Assembly (NCBI GenBank): GCA_035553055.1
Contig: DATNEK010000227.1
Location: forward strand, 1-13,076
Direction: 5' to 3'
From: Chersky-822 sp035553055
GTDB lineage: Bacteria > Actinomycetota > Actinomycetes > Streptosporangiales > Streptosporangiaceae
Length of the DNA stretch: 13,076 bases
The notes beneath the pieces were generated by a model. That model saw only the letters and a program-made list of their open reading frames with translations. It did not search any database and had not been told where the DNA came from. Shown here piece by piece: positions 1-5,880 of this stretch (positions within the stretch are counted from its first letter, which is position 1; each line of letters opens with the position of its first letter). Both the position numbers and the translations under genes were made by a program.

Positions 1-996
1 CCGGTTGGCGTCGATGCCGCAGGCGGTCAGCACGCGCGGGTTGACCATGCCGCAGCCCGCTATCTCGATCCAGCCCTGCGACTTGCACACCCGGCAAGGC
101 GCGCCACCTGGCCTGGTCGACTCGCCCCGGCACACGTGGCACTCCATCGACACGTCCGCTGACGGCTCGGTGAACGGGAAGTAGTCGGGCCGCAGCCTAG
201 TGCGCAGACCCGGGCCGAACATCGTCTCGACGAAGGCCGCGATCGCACCACGCAGGTCGGCCATCGTCAGGCCCCGGTCCACCGCGAGCCCTTCGATCTG
301 GTGGAACACGGGGCTGTGCGTAGCATCGAGCGCGTCGCTGCGGAAGCACTTGCCCGGGCTCACCACGTAGAGCGGCAGCGGCCTGGTCAGCATCGCCCTG
401 ATCTGCACCGGCGAGGTATGGGTGCGCAAGACCTTGCCTGACCGAGGCGCGCCATCAGATCCGGCCACGAAGAACGTGTCCTGCATTTCCCTCGCCGGGT
501 GGTCGGGGGGGAAGTTCAACGCGTCGAAGTTGTACCACTCGGCCTCGATCTCGGGGCCTTCGGCGATCTCGTAGCCCATCCCGATGAACACGTCGGCCAA
601 CCGGTCGGCGAGCGTGACGACCGGATGCCTGGCGCCAGCCGGCCGACAGTCCCACGGCAACGTGACGTCGGCGACCTCGTCAACCAGAACCCTGCGGTCC
701 CTGTCCGCCTCAATTTCGGCCTGCCGAGCCGCGTGCGCCGAGTTGAGCAGCCGCTTCGCCTCGCTGATCCGGCGGCCCGCCTCGGCCTTGGCCTCCGGCG
801 GCAGCGCCCCGATCTCGGCGCTGGCCATGATCAGCGGCGCCCTGCCGCCGAGATGAGCGAGCCGGGCGGCCTTCAGCTCATCGAAACTCGCCGCACTCGC
901 GATCGCGGCGAGCGCCTCGTCCGTCATCCGTTTGACCTCGTCGGGCGCCAGCGCGGCCACCCGCACGGGATCGTAAGTCTTATTCGGTGCTGACAT
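1..996 (-). CDS. pheS: Phenylalanine--tRNA ligase alpha subunit (3' end cut by window)
   Basis: Catalytic alpha subunit of the cytoplasmic alpha2-beta2 phenylalanyl-tRNA synthetase, which activates Phe with ATP and charges tRNA-Phe. The window holds the first 332 residues; the C-terminus lies beyond the left edge. Residues 1-110 form the N-terminal arm, mostly helical and likely coiled coil. The class II core follows: HPAREMQDTFF at 166-176, the motif 2 region KCFRSDALDATHSPVFHQIEG-like at 216-236 (Arg219, Glu235), and FPFTEPSADV at 273-282. Two CxxC pairs (C286/C289 and C301/C304) precede GWIEIAGCGMVNP; from memory these are common in actinobacterial PheS. Start: ATG at 996 gives MSAPNKTYDPV, matching actinobacterial PheS N-termini as I remember them. 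In-frame ATGs at 1008 and 1026 are less likely; none has a strong ribosome site. It follows the histidine kinase gene by 96 nt. pheT would be expected next, outside the window. Confidence 0.97.
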   Translation of the reverse strand, partial: MSAPNKTYDPVRVAALAPDEVKRMTDEALAAIASAASFDELKAARLAHLGGRAPLIMASAEIGALPPEAKAEAGRRISEAKRLLNSAHAARQAEIEADRDRRVLVDEVADVTLPWDCRPAGARHPVVTLADRLADVFIGMGYEIAEGPEIEAEWYNFDALNFPPDHPAREMQDTFFVAGSDGAPRSGKVLRTHTSPVQIRAMLTRPLPLYVVSPGKCFRSDALDATHSPVFHQIEGLAVDRGLTMADLRGAIAAFVETMFGPGLRTRLRPDYFPFTEPSADVSMECHVCRGESTRPGGAPCRVCKSQGWIEIAGCGMVNPRVLTACGIDANR

Positions 997-1092
997 CTGA
1001 AATCCCATCGCAGAAAGAATTCGCATTGGAACTCAGGCTCTACTGAACCCGGTCTTGACCCAGGCAAGCCCGCCGGTCAGCGCCCTGCCTGA

Positions 1093-2250
1093 TCAGCCGT
1101 GATCTGGGACGCCGGCGGGCATGGTAAATCGAAACTCCGCGCCGCCGCCTGGCGCCTGCGCCACACCGATGGTGCCGCCGTGAGCCTCGACAAGACCCTT
1201 GACGATGAACAGGCCGAGCCCGGCACCGCCACGCCGCTTCGCGCGCCAGAACTGGCGAAATACCCGGGGCGCGAACTCAGGCGCGATCCCAGGACCCTCA
1301 TCGCGGACAGATACCGCGATGCCAGGTCCGTCGCAGACCAGCGCCGACTCAATCACGGTAGTAACGGTACCAGCACCGTGCCTGACGGCGTTCTCAATAA
1401 GGTTGGCTAGGATCTGGTCGACTTTGTCGGCGTCCAGCCAGGTCTCTGGCAGCCCTTCGGCCACGTCGATCTTGAACTTAGCCGCCGTCTCGCCCGCGGC
1501 CACCCGGCCAGCGATTAGCTTGGAAACCCGGCCAGCCATGTCGACAAGCTCTTTGTGCACCACGATCCGGCCCGCTTCGATCCTGGACACGTCGAGCAGC
1601 TCGGTGATCAGCCGGGTGACCCGGTCGGCGTCAGCGTTGACAGTCTCGAGCATGATGCGCTTCTGGTCGTCGGTGAACCGCGACCACTTCTCCAGCAGAG
1701 TGGCGGTGAAGCCCTTGACGCTGGTCAACGGCGACCTTAGCTCGTGCGCGACCGTGGAAACCAGGTCAGCCCGGCTGCGTTCGAGCCTGGCCCGCGCCCG
1801 TGCGCTGCGCAGGGTGATTGTCAGCCGCTGCACCGCCCCGCGCTCGCCTGGTTCGCCCGTCCTTGACCTGCGCACATACCCGATCGTGACCAGCAACTCA
1901 GTGCCGTCCGACAGGAACAGCGAGCGCTCGGGATGCCTGGTCCTAATCGACAGCCCGTCGTACGGCCGTGACGCGTGCCACCAGCACCGGCCTTCGCTAT
2001 CGGCAAGCGGCAACGCCGCCAAAAGTGGTTCGCCTAGCGCCTGCGCGGCCCTGATCCCGGTCAGCCGTTCGGCGGCTCGATTAAAAATGACGACGATGCC
2101 ATTGTGGTCGGCGACGATCAGGCCGTCTGGCAGCTCGTCGGCGCTCAGCAGATCGGCTGTGGCCGACTCCTCGGAAGCTGCCGCGCCAGTGCTGGCCGAT
2201 GCGGTACCGGCCGATACGGTCGCGGGTGCCACGCTCACTTGCTGGTCCAC
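1093..2250 (-). CDS. Soluble PAS-domain sensor histidine kinase, orphan
   Basis: A two-component sensor kinase, 385 residues. Residues 1-35 are an Ala/Ser/Thr-rich leader. A PAS fold spans about 38-145 (PDGLIVADHNGIVVIFNRAA). The HisKA dimerisation helix carries the phospho-acceptor His169 in STVAHELRSPLTSVKGF. The HATPase_c domain shows the N box (ENAVRHG, Asn287), G1 (DEGPGIAP, 317-324) and G2 (GAGLGLFIVKG, 342-352). I see no membrane segment or signal peptide, so it should be cytoplasmic. No response regulator gene is adjacent, so its partner is unknown. A kinase in this position between the rRNA methyltransferase and pheS is, as far as I recall, also found in Streptomyces. Start: GTG at 2250, with a weak GGCAGG upstream. 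Further GTGs at 2238 and 2232 are possible, and the frame stays open upstream to a TAG at 2401-2403 with no ATG, GTG or TTG. What the PAS domain binds cannot be read from the sequence. Confidence 0.93.
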   Translation of the reverse strand: MDQQVSVAPATVSAGTASASTGAAASEESATADLLSADELPDGLIVADHNGIVVIFNRAAERLTGIRAAQALGEPLLAALPLADSEGRCWWHASRPYDGLSIRTRHPERSLFLSDGTELLVTIGYVRRSRTGEPGERGAVQRLTITLRSARARARLERSRADLVSTVAHELRSPLTSVKGFTATLLEKWSRFTDDQKRIMLETVNADADRVTRLITELLDVSRIEAGRIVVHKELVDMAGRVSKLIAGRVAAGETAAKFKIDVAEGLPETWLDADKVDQILANLIENAVRHGAGTVTTVIESALVCDGPGIAVSVRDEGPGIAPEFAPRVFRQFWRAKRRGGAGLGLFIVKGLVEAHGGTIGVAQAPGGGAEFRFTMPAGVPDHG

Positions 2251-2274
2251 CGACCCTGCCTGCCAGCTGTACCA

Positions 2275-2324
2275 GGCCCGCCCGCCGTATTCGGCCCGCC
2301 CACCGTATTCGGCCCGCCCACCAC
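2275..2324 (-). repeat. 18-bp tandem repeat upstream of the histidine kinase
   Basis: Two near-identical 18-bp copies (2275-2292 and 2293-2310, differing at one base) are followed by a partial third copy from 2311. They lie in the 193-nt gap between the methyltransferase stop and the kinase GTG. The period is a multiple of three and in frame with the kinase, so an upstream start would yield repeats of a six-residue unit (Arg-Ala-Glu-Tyr-Gly-Gly). No ordinary start codon exists upstream in that frame, so I treat it as intergenic DNA. Confidence 0.75.
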
Positions 2325-2419
2325 GCCCTGCCTCGCACGAACCGTTGCCCCGGCATGCCAGGTACTGATCGCCTCGGGTCCGGGGGGTAACCCGTGACGA
2401 CTAGGCCCGTCATAGCCAC

Positions 2420-2439
2420 CTTGGGTGACCCATCCCAAG
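2420..2439 (-). other. Small inverted repeat after the methyltransferase gene
   Basis: A 6-bp perfect stem (2420-2425 with 2434-2439) encloses an 8-nt loop immediately downstream of the SpoU methyltransferase stop codon at 2444-2446. No T-run follows on the minus strand, so it is not a standard intrinsic terminator. It may be a weak RNA structure or chance. Confidence 0.35.
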
Positions 2440-2443
2440 CCGT

Positions 2444-3382
2444 TCATGACGCAACGTAGCCAAAGCCTAGCGTGTTAGATGACCTGTGCGGCACCCCCTG
2501 TGCATGAGCACGTGCGGATGCATACAGGCAAACGGCTGCGGCTGCCGCGAGATTGAGGCTCTCGGCCCGGCCGTAAATCGGGACCGCGACCGCCTCGTCG
2601 GCAAGCTCAAGCAGATCCGGCGGCAGGCCCCACGCCTCATTGCCGAACATCCACGCGGTCCGCCGACCAAGCCTGGCATCGCTCAGCTGATCGAGGCTCA
2701 GGTTGGCGCTGCCGTCGGCCGCGAGCACAGCGAGTCCGGCCTCGCGAAGCGCCGCGATCGCCTCGGCCAGCGGGACTCCGGTGACAACCGGCAGATGGAA
2801 CAGCGATCCCGCCGACGATCGGACGCACTTGCTGTTGTAAGGGTCGACGGACGCGTCAGCGAAGATCACGCCGTCCGCGCCAGCGGCATCGGCCGTGCGC
2901 AGCACGGTGCCAGCGTTGCCCGGGTCGCGAGCGTTGGCGAGCAGTACGACCAGCCGAGGTGCCGCCGTCACCAGATCGGACACCGGCACGTCGATGAAAG
3001 GGCAGACGGCAAGCAGCCCTTGCGGAGTAACGGTCTGCGCGAGCTCAGCCATGAGCTCGCCGCTGATCTCGTGCACGGGCACCTTCGCGGCGGCCACCGC
3101 GTCGACAATCTCGTCGTGCCTGGCCCGCGCGGCGGCAGTGACGAACAACTCGGTAATCAGGTTGCCGCTGCGGCCAGGCTGACCGGCCTGTGCTGGCCGG
3201 TCAGCGAGCGCCTCAGCGACCGCCTGCGGTCCCTCGGCCAGGAAGAGCCTCGTCCGCTCCCGTTGCGAGCGCTTGGCGAGCTGCCGTGCCCTCTTGACGG
3301 CTGCCACTAGCCCGGGGGGGCGACCCCCCGCTCCGCCTTCCCTGGGGACGACCCCCGGCTTCCGCGTGTCGGGACGCTTCAA
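2444..3382 (-). CDS. SpoU (TrmH) family 2'-O-ribose RNA methyltransferase
   Basis: SAM-dependent RNA 2'-O-methyltransferase of the SPOUT class, probably acting on 23S rRNA; the exact nucleotide cannot be told. At 312 residues (about 287 without the N-terminal extension) it has an L30e-like substrate-binding domain at about 28-130 (RTRLFLAEGPQAVAEAL). The knotted SpoU domain follows with motif 1 NARDPGNAGTVLRTA (150-164), motif 2 WMFGNEAWGLP (244-254) and motif 3 VPIYGRAESLNLAAAAAV (267-284). It lies directly downstream of rplT, an arrangement I recall from actinobacteria, which suits co-expression with ribosome components. The start is uncertain. TTG at 3382 adds a Gly/Pro/Arg-rich 25-residue extension containing two GC hairpins, whereas GTG at 3307 begins just before the conserved part. 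GAGG lies 12 nt before the TTG; no good site precedes the GTG. The family includes the thiostrepton-resistance enzyme TsnR, but I see no basis for a resistance role here. Confidence 0.93.
   Translation of the reverse strand: MKRPDTRKPGVVPREGGAGGRPPGLVAAVKRARQLAKRSQRERTRLFLAEGPQAVAEALADRPAQAGQPGRSGNLITELFVTAAARARHDEIVDAVAAAKVPVHEISGELMAELAQTVTPQGLLAVCPFIDVPVSDLVTAAPRLVVLLANARDPGNAGTVLRTADAAGADGVIFADASVDPYNSKCVRSSAGSLFHLPVVTGVPLAEAIAALREAGLAVLAADGSANLSLDQLSDARLGRRTAWMFGNEAWGLPPDLLELADEAVAVPIYGRAESLNLAAAAAVCLYASARAHAQGVPHRSSNTLGFGYVAS
3314..3356 (-). other. Two GC-rich hairpins at the methyltransferase 5' end
   Basis: One hairpin pairs 3315-3320 (six G on the plus strand) with 3324-3329 (six C) around a CGA loop. 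A second pairs 3344-3347 with 3352-3355. Both lie between the rplT stop and the conserved start of the methyltransferase, inside the doubtful 25-residue extension. They lack a T-run. They could be an intercistronic structure that limits ribosome entry or stabilises the rplT mRNA end. Confidence 0.4.
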
Positions 3383-3415
3383 TGCGCGCCCCGACCTCGA
3401 CGTGTTGACAAGGTG

Positions 3416-3805
3416 CTAGGCAGCAGCGGATCTCGGTGCGTCTACGTCGGCGGGAAGGGCCTTGCGCGCCACCTCGACCAGCGCGGCGAATGCCGCCGCG
3501 TCGCTGACCGCCAGCTCAGCCAGCATCTTGCGGTCGACGTCAACGCCCGCGATCTTCAGGCCCTGTATGAACCGGTTGTAGGTGATGCCCTCGGCCCTAG
3601 CCGCCGCGTTGATCCGCTGAATCCACAGCCTGCGGAACGCGCCCTTGCGATCTTTGCGGTCCCGGTAGGCGTAGGTCATGGAGTGCAGCTGCTGCTCCTT
3701 GGCCTTCCTGTACAGCCTTGACCGCTGGCCGCGGTAACCGCTCGCCCGCTCGAGTACTACCCTGCGCTTCTTGTGGGCATTGACCGCCCGCTTCACGCGC
3801 GCCAT
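3416..3805 (-). CDS. rplT: 50S ribosomal protein L20
   Basis: Large-subunit protein L20 (bL20), an early 23S rRNA-binding assembly protein. In bacteria where this has been studied it also represses its own operon by binding the mRNA. Residues 1-60 form the very basic N-terminal helix (MARVKRAVNAHKKRR; GYRGQRSRLYRKAKEQ). The globular C-terminal domain follows, with RRLWIQRINAAARAEGITYN (about 58-77) and FIQGLKIAGVDVDRKMLAEL. At 129 residues it is about ten longer than typical, because of an Ala/Pro/Asp tail (LPADVDAPRSAAA). Start: ATG at 3805 with a strong GAGGAG eight nt upstream. It follows rpmI by 27 nt, in the standard infC-rpmI-rplT operon. Its TAG stop is in the same frame as the methyltransferase that follows. 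Confidence 0.98.
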   Translation of the reverse strand: MARVKRAVNAHKKRRVVLERASGYRGQRSRLYRKAKEQQLHSMTYAYRDRKDRKGAFRRLWIQRINAAARAEGITYNRFIQGLKIAGVDVDRKMLAELAVSDAAAFAALVEVARKALPADVDAPRSAAA

Positions 3806-3832
3806 CTGTTCGACTCCTCACGTCGGACCGGG

Positions 3833-4027
3833 TTACTTGCCCAGCAGCTTCTTGACGATCTTCAAATCGGCGGGCGAGACGGTGATCTCGTTAGCCAGGC
3901 GGCGGGTCCGCGTGCTCGACTTGTGCTCAAAGTAGTGCTGCCGGTTCGCCCGGCGGCGCATGATCTTGCCGGTGCCTGTGACCCTCAACCGCTTCTTGGC
4001 ACCGCTGTGCGTCTTCATCTTCGGCAT
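3833..4027 (-). CDS. rpmI: 50S ribosomal protein L35
   Basis: Large-subunit protein L35 (bL35), 64 residues, the usual family length. The signature is complete: MPKMKTHSGAKKRLRVTGTG at 1-20, then the basic stretch KIMRRRANRQHYFEHKSSTR and the C-terminal VKKLLGK. It binds 23S rRNA in the large subunit. Start: ATG at 4027 with AAGGA ten nt upstream. It is the middle gene of the infC-rpmI-rplT operon, 109 nt after the infC stop. A 7-bp hairpin stands just upstream of its ribosome-binding site and could influence its translation. Confidence 0.97.
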   Translation of the reverse strand: MPKMKTHSGAKKRLRVTGTGKIMRRRANRQHYFEHKSSTRTRRLANEITVSPADLKIVKKLLGK

Positions 4028-4050
4028 CTTCGCCGCATCCTTAATTCCAT

Positions 4051-4067
4051 GCGTACCCTAGGCACGC
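4051..4067 (-). promoter_or_regulatory. Hairpin just upstream of rpmI
   Basis: The minus-strand RNA can fold 4067-4061 onto 4057-4051 as seven pairs (one G-U) around a 3-nt UAG loop, ending about 15 nt before the rpmI AAGGA. In E. coli, L20 represses rpmI-rplT translation through RNA structures in this same intercistronic position. Whether this hairpin has that role is inference; it does not show an evident 23S rRNA mimic that I can verify by eye. Confidence 0.35.
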
Positions 4068-4136
4068 GTCCTCTGGCCCGCCGAGTCAGCCGACGCGGTG
4101 GGTAGGTCCTTGCACTACTCCTGGCCGGTGTGCCCG

Positions 4137-5426
4137 TCAGCCTCCGCCATCCGCCGCCGCGCCGCCAGCCTCGCCAGCCCTGGCGCGTGGCGGAGGTACG
4201 GTGTTTCCTTCGCCTGGCTTAGCGGTCGCAGGTCGAGGCGCGGACGGCTTCGGCGCCGCTGGGCGCGGCGAACCCGTTGGCACTGGCCCTGGCTTCGGCG
4301 CCGTCGGCCTGGGCGCCGACGGGCGCGGTGCTCCTGACCCAGTAGGTCCAGGGCGGGGCGCGGCCGGCTTGGGCGCGCTGCCGGCCGGACCTGGCTTCGG
4401 TGCGGTGGGTCGTGGCGCGGGTGGCCGCGGCCCACTTCCCGGCACCGGGCCTGGCCTAGGTGCCGCAGGCCTGGCCTGCGCGCTCGCTGTCGCCGCAGAG
4501 CTGCCCGATCCGGCCGACAGGCCCGCCTGCGCAAGGCCCGCCGAGCCAGCTGACCTAGCCGAGGCAGCCGGTCTCGCCTCCGCAGAGCCCGCGTTCGGCG
4601 GCGCTGAGCCCCCCGGGGCTGAACTCGTCGACGCTCTGCTTGCCGACCCCGTGTTAGCCGATGCCGTGCTGGCCGATGCCGTGTTAGCCGATGACGTGCT
4701 GGCCGATGCTGTGCTGGCCGATGCCGTGCTGGCCGATGCTGGCGGACGACTGGCCGAGGCCTGCGCGGACGCCGGCCTTGCTGTCACGGCGGGCCCTGGC
4801 ACCGACCGACTGGCCGTCGCCGCCTGGCCTGATTCACCGTGGGCAGCCTGAGCAGAGGGCGCGGACGCCCGAGCGCTCGCCCGGTCTGGTCCACGCACCG
4901 CCTTGGTCTCCGCCTTCTTGCGGTGCGGGCCGATCACCATGATCATGTTCCGACCGTCTTGCTTCGGCTGCGACTCGACGAAGCCAAGTTCCTCGACGTC
5001 GCCAGCGAGGCGCTGGAGCAGCTTGTAGCCGAGTTCTGGCCTCGACTGCTCGCGCCCCCGGAACATGATCGTCACCTTGACCTTGTCGCCCTGCCGTAGG
5101 AACCGCTCGACGTGGCCCTTCTTGGTGCCGTAGTCATGCGGATCGATCTTCGGACGGATCTTGATTTCCTTGATGACCGTCTGTGCCTGGTTCTTGCGCG
5201 ATTCCCGCGCTTTGAGCGCGGACTCGTACTTGAACTTCCCGTAGTCCATCAGCTTGCAGACTGGCGGCCGCGCCGTCGGCGCGACTTCGACTAGATCCAG
5301 ATCTGCTTCCTGAGCCAGTCGGAGCGCGTCAGTGATAGACACGATCCCCACCTGCTCACCTGACGGCCCTACCAGCCGTACCTCAGGCACCCGGATACGC
5401 TCGTTGATTCGAGGTTCAGTGCTGAT
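4137..5426 (-). CDS. infC: Translation initiation factor IF-3 with a 255-residue low-complexity tail
   Basis: IF3 binds the 30S subunit, prevents premature 50S joining and checks the start codon and initiator tRNA. The core is complete: N-domain (residues 1-75: ISTEPRINERIRVPEVRLVG, VCKLMDYGKFKYE), linker, and C-domain (80-172: IRPKIDPHDYGTKKGHVERF, VTIMFRGREQSRPELG, QDGRNMIMVIGPHRK). The family normally ends near 175-220 residues. Here the frame runs on to 429: residues 178-320 are Ala/Ser/Thr/Gly-rich with five-residue repeats (ASAST), and 319-404 are Pro/Ala/Lys/Arg-rich (APRP, APKP, PGP units), so the tail is probably disordered and basic. Start: ATC at 5426, four nt after a perfect AGGAGG, gives the expected ISTEP N-terminus; no ATG or GTG fits nearby in frame. 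IF3 is known to disfavour non-canonical starts, so this suggests autoregulation as with AUU in E. coli infC. It heads the operon with rpmI and rplT, behind a long structured leader. Confidence 0.96.
   Translation of the reverse strand: MSTEPRINERIRVPEVRLVGPSGEQVGIVSITDALRLAQEADLDLVEVAPTARPPVCKLMDYGKFKYESALKARESRKNQAQTVIKEIKIRPKIDPHDYGTKKGHVERFLRQGDKVKVTIMFRGREQSRPELGYKLLQRLAGDVEELGFVESQPKQDGRNMIMVIGPHRKKAETKAVRGPDRASARASAPSAQAAHGESGQAATASRSVPGPAVTARPASAQASASRPPASASTASASTASASTSSANTASASTASANTGSASRASTSSAPGGSAPPNAGSAEARPAASARSAGSAGLAQAGLSAGSGSSAATASAQARPAAPRPGPVPGSGPRPPAPRPTAPKPGPAGSAPKPAAPRPGPTGSGAPRPSAPRPTAPKPGPVPTGSPRPAAPKPSAPRPATAKPGEGNTVPPPRARAGEAGGAAADGGG
4636..4740 (-). repeat. 15-bp tandem repeat array inside infC
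   Basis: Six contiguous 15-bp units start at 4651, 4666, 4681, 4696, 4711 and 4726, with consensus GTGCTGGCCGATGCC on the plus strand and only one to three changes per copy. A degenerate seventh unit lies at 4636-4650. Read on the minus strand in the infC frame they encode repeats of Ala-Ser-Ala-Ser-Thr with Asn or Gly substitutions (about residues 229-260 of IF3). The length is a multiple of three, so copy-number change would not break the frame. Confidence 0.93.
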
Positions 5427-5436
5427 GTGACCTCCT
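5424..5436 (-). promoter_or_regulatory. infC ribosome-binding site and non-canonical ATC start
   Basis: On the minus strand 5436-5431 reads AGGAGG, then TCAC, then ATC at 5426-5424, the codon of the first IF3 residue. The spacing of four nt is short but the Shine-Dalgarno match is perfect. The in-frame codons upstream contain no ATG, GTG or TTG near enough to the conserved N-terminus. Confidence 0.75.
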
Positions 5437-5450
5437 GCGTCACTGTCATC

Positions 5451-5503
5451 CTGACCGGGTCTGTCCCGGTCAGGTACTGCGTACCAACCCTTGCGGAACG
5501 CAA
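5451..5503 (-). promoter_or_regulatory. Ladder of three hairpins upstream of the infC start
   Basis: Three perfect inverted repeats lie end to end. 5491-5495 pairs with 5499-5503 (5 bp, 3-nt loop). 5473-5477 pairs with 5481-5485 (5 bp, 3-nt loop). 5451-5459 pairs with 5465-5473 (9 bp, 5-nt loop). The last ends about 14 nt before the AGGAGG of infC. The first begins in the T-run of the terminator-like hairpin, and the last two share position 5473, so alternative folds compete. Confidence 0.6.
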
Positions 5504-5530
5504 AAGCCCCGCACGGGATGCATGCGGGGC
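5502..5530 (-). terminator. Intrinsic-terminator-like hairpin in the infC leader (probable attenuator)
   Basis: On the minus strand an 8-bp perfect stem GCCCCGCA / TGCGGGGC (5530-5523 with 5513-5506) closes a 9-nt loop and is followed directly by TTTTG (5505-5501). This is the best terminator-shaped structure in the window. It lies 76 nt upstream of the infC start and about 380 nt after the aroE stop, which fits an attenuator in the infC leader better than an aroE terminator. Confidence 0.65.
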
Positions 5531-5675
5531 AACCACACGACGCTCCTGGGCTGGCTCGTTGTTCGCGAGCACGCCCAGCGCATCCGGCCCTGACCAGCCG
5601 ACCCGTAAGTCCGCTAGCCCGCCAGGCAACTGGCTGCGAACCGACGGACAATCGTCGACTCGCCAGCCGGTCAAC

Positions 5676-5696
5676 CGGTCAGCCGATAACTGACCG
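5676..5696 (-). other. Inverted repeat in the upstream part of the infC leader
   Basis: A perfect 7-bp stem (5676-5682 with 5690-5696) encloses a 7-nt loop. It is flanked by further copies of the CCGGTC/GACCG motif (5667-5700), so several alternative pairings are possible. It may be part of the leader fold or an operator; no protein can be assigned. Confidence 0.35.
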
Positions 5697-5851
5697 ACCG
5701 ACGTGGCTGCCTGGACTGCTACCCGCCAGCAGCACCGCGCACTATGCACCGACGCACTAGGCGCGACCACGCTGACTAGGTGGGAGGTGGCCGAGGTGGT
5801 CCTCCGCTTCTGGCTCGGCGGCAAACACCGGGCCGTTAAGTTCTAGGTCCA

Positions 5852-5880
5852 AGGCTACCGCATACCGACGACGTAGTCAT
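5852..5880 (-). promoter_or_regulatory. Weak candidate promoter for the infC operon
   Basis: On the minus strand ATGACT (5880-5875) and TAGCCT (5857-5852) are 17 nt apart, resembling TTGACA and TANNNT of actinobacterial sigma-70-type promoters. They lie just after the aroE stop, giving a leader of about 420 nt. The match is poor and could be chance. Confidence 0.2.

Noticed and set aside
84..141. Novel zinc-binding insertion in PheS (two CxxC pairs)
   Set aside because: I recall similar cysteine pairs in other actinobacterial PheS proteins, so it is a family feature rather than a novelty.
1199..2368. Long plus-strand open frame opposite the histidine kinase
   Set aside because: It mirrors a kinase with complete motifs on the other strand, has no family resemblance, and is expected from high-GC codon bias.
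2486..3310. Plus-strand open frame opposite the SpoU methyltransferase
   Set aside because: The minus-strand protein has all three SpoU motifs; the plus frame shows no domain and is a shadow.
2444..3382. Thiostrepton-resistance determinant
   Set aside because: The family match is general SpoU; no antibiotic cluster is nearby and the position after rplT fits a housekeeping enzyme.
4636..4740. CRISPR-like array
   Set aside because: The units are contiguous with no spacers and are in frame within a coding sequence.
4201..4851. Plus-strand frame encoding repeats of Val-Leu-Ala-Asp-Ala opposite the IF3 tail
   Set aside because: The frame is continuous and repetitive, but this follows from the 15-bp array. 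The minus frame is joined to a verified IF3 core, so the plus frame is taken as a shadow.
5502..5530. Terminator of the aroE operon
   Set aside because: It is about 380 nt past the aroE stop but only 76 nt before infC, so a leader attenuator is preferred, though termination of readthrough is not excluded.
5369..5824. Minus-strand 151-residue frame across the infC leader
   Set aside because: It overlaps the infC start in another frame, runs through all the hairpins, and shows no domain or good ribosome site.
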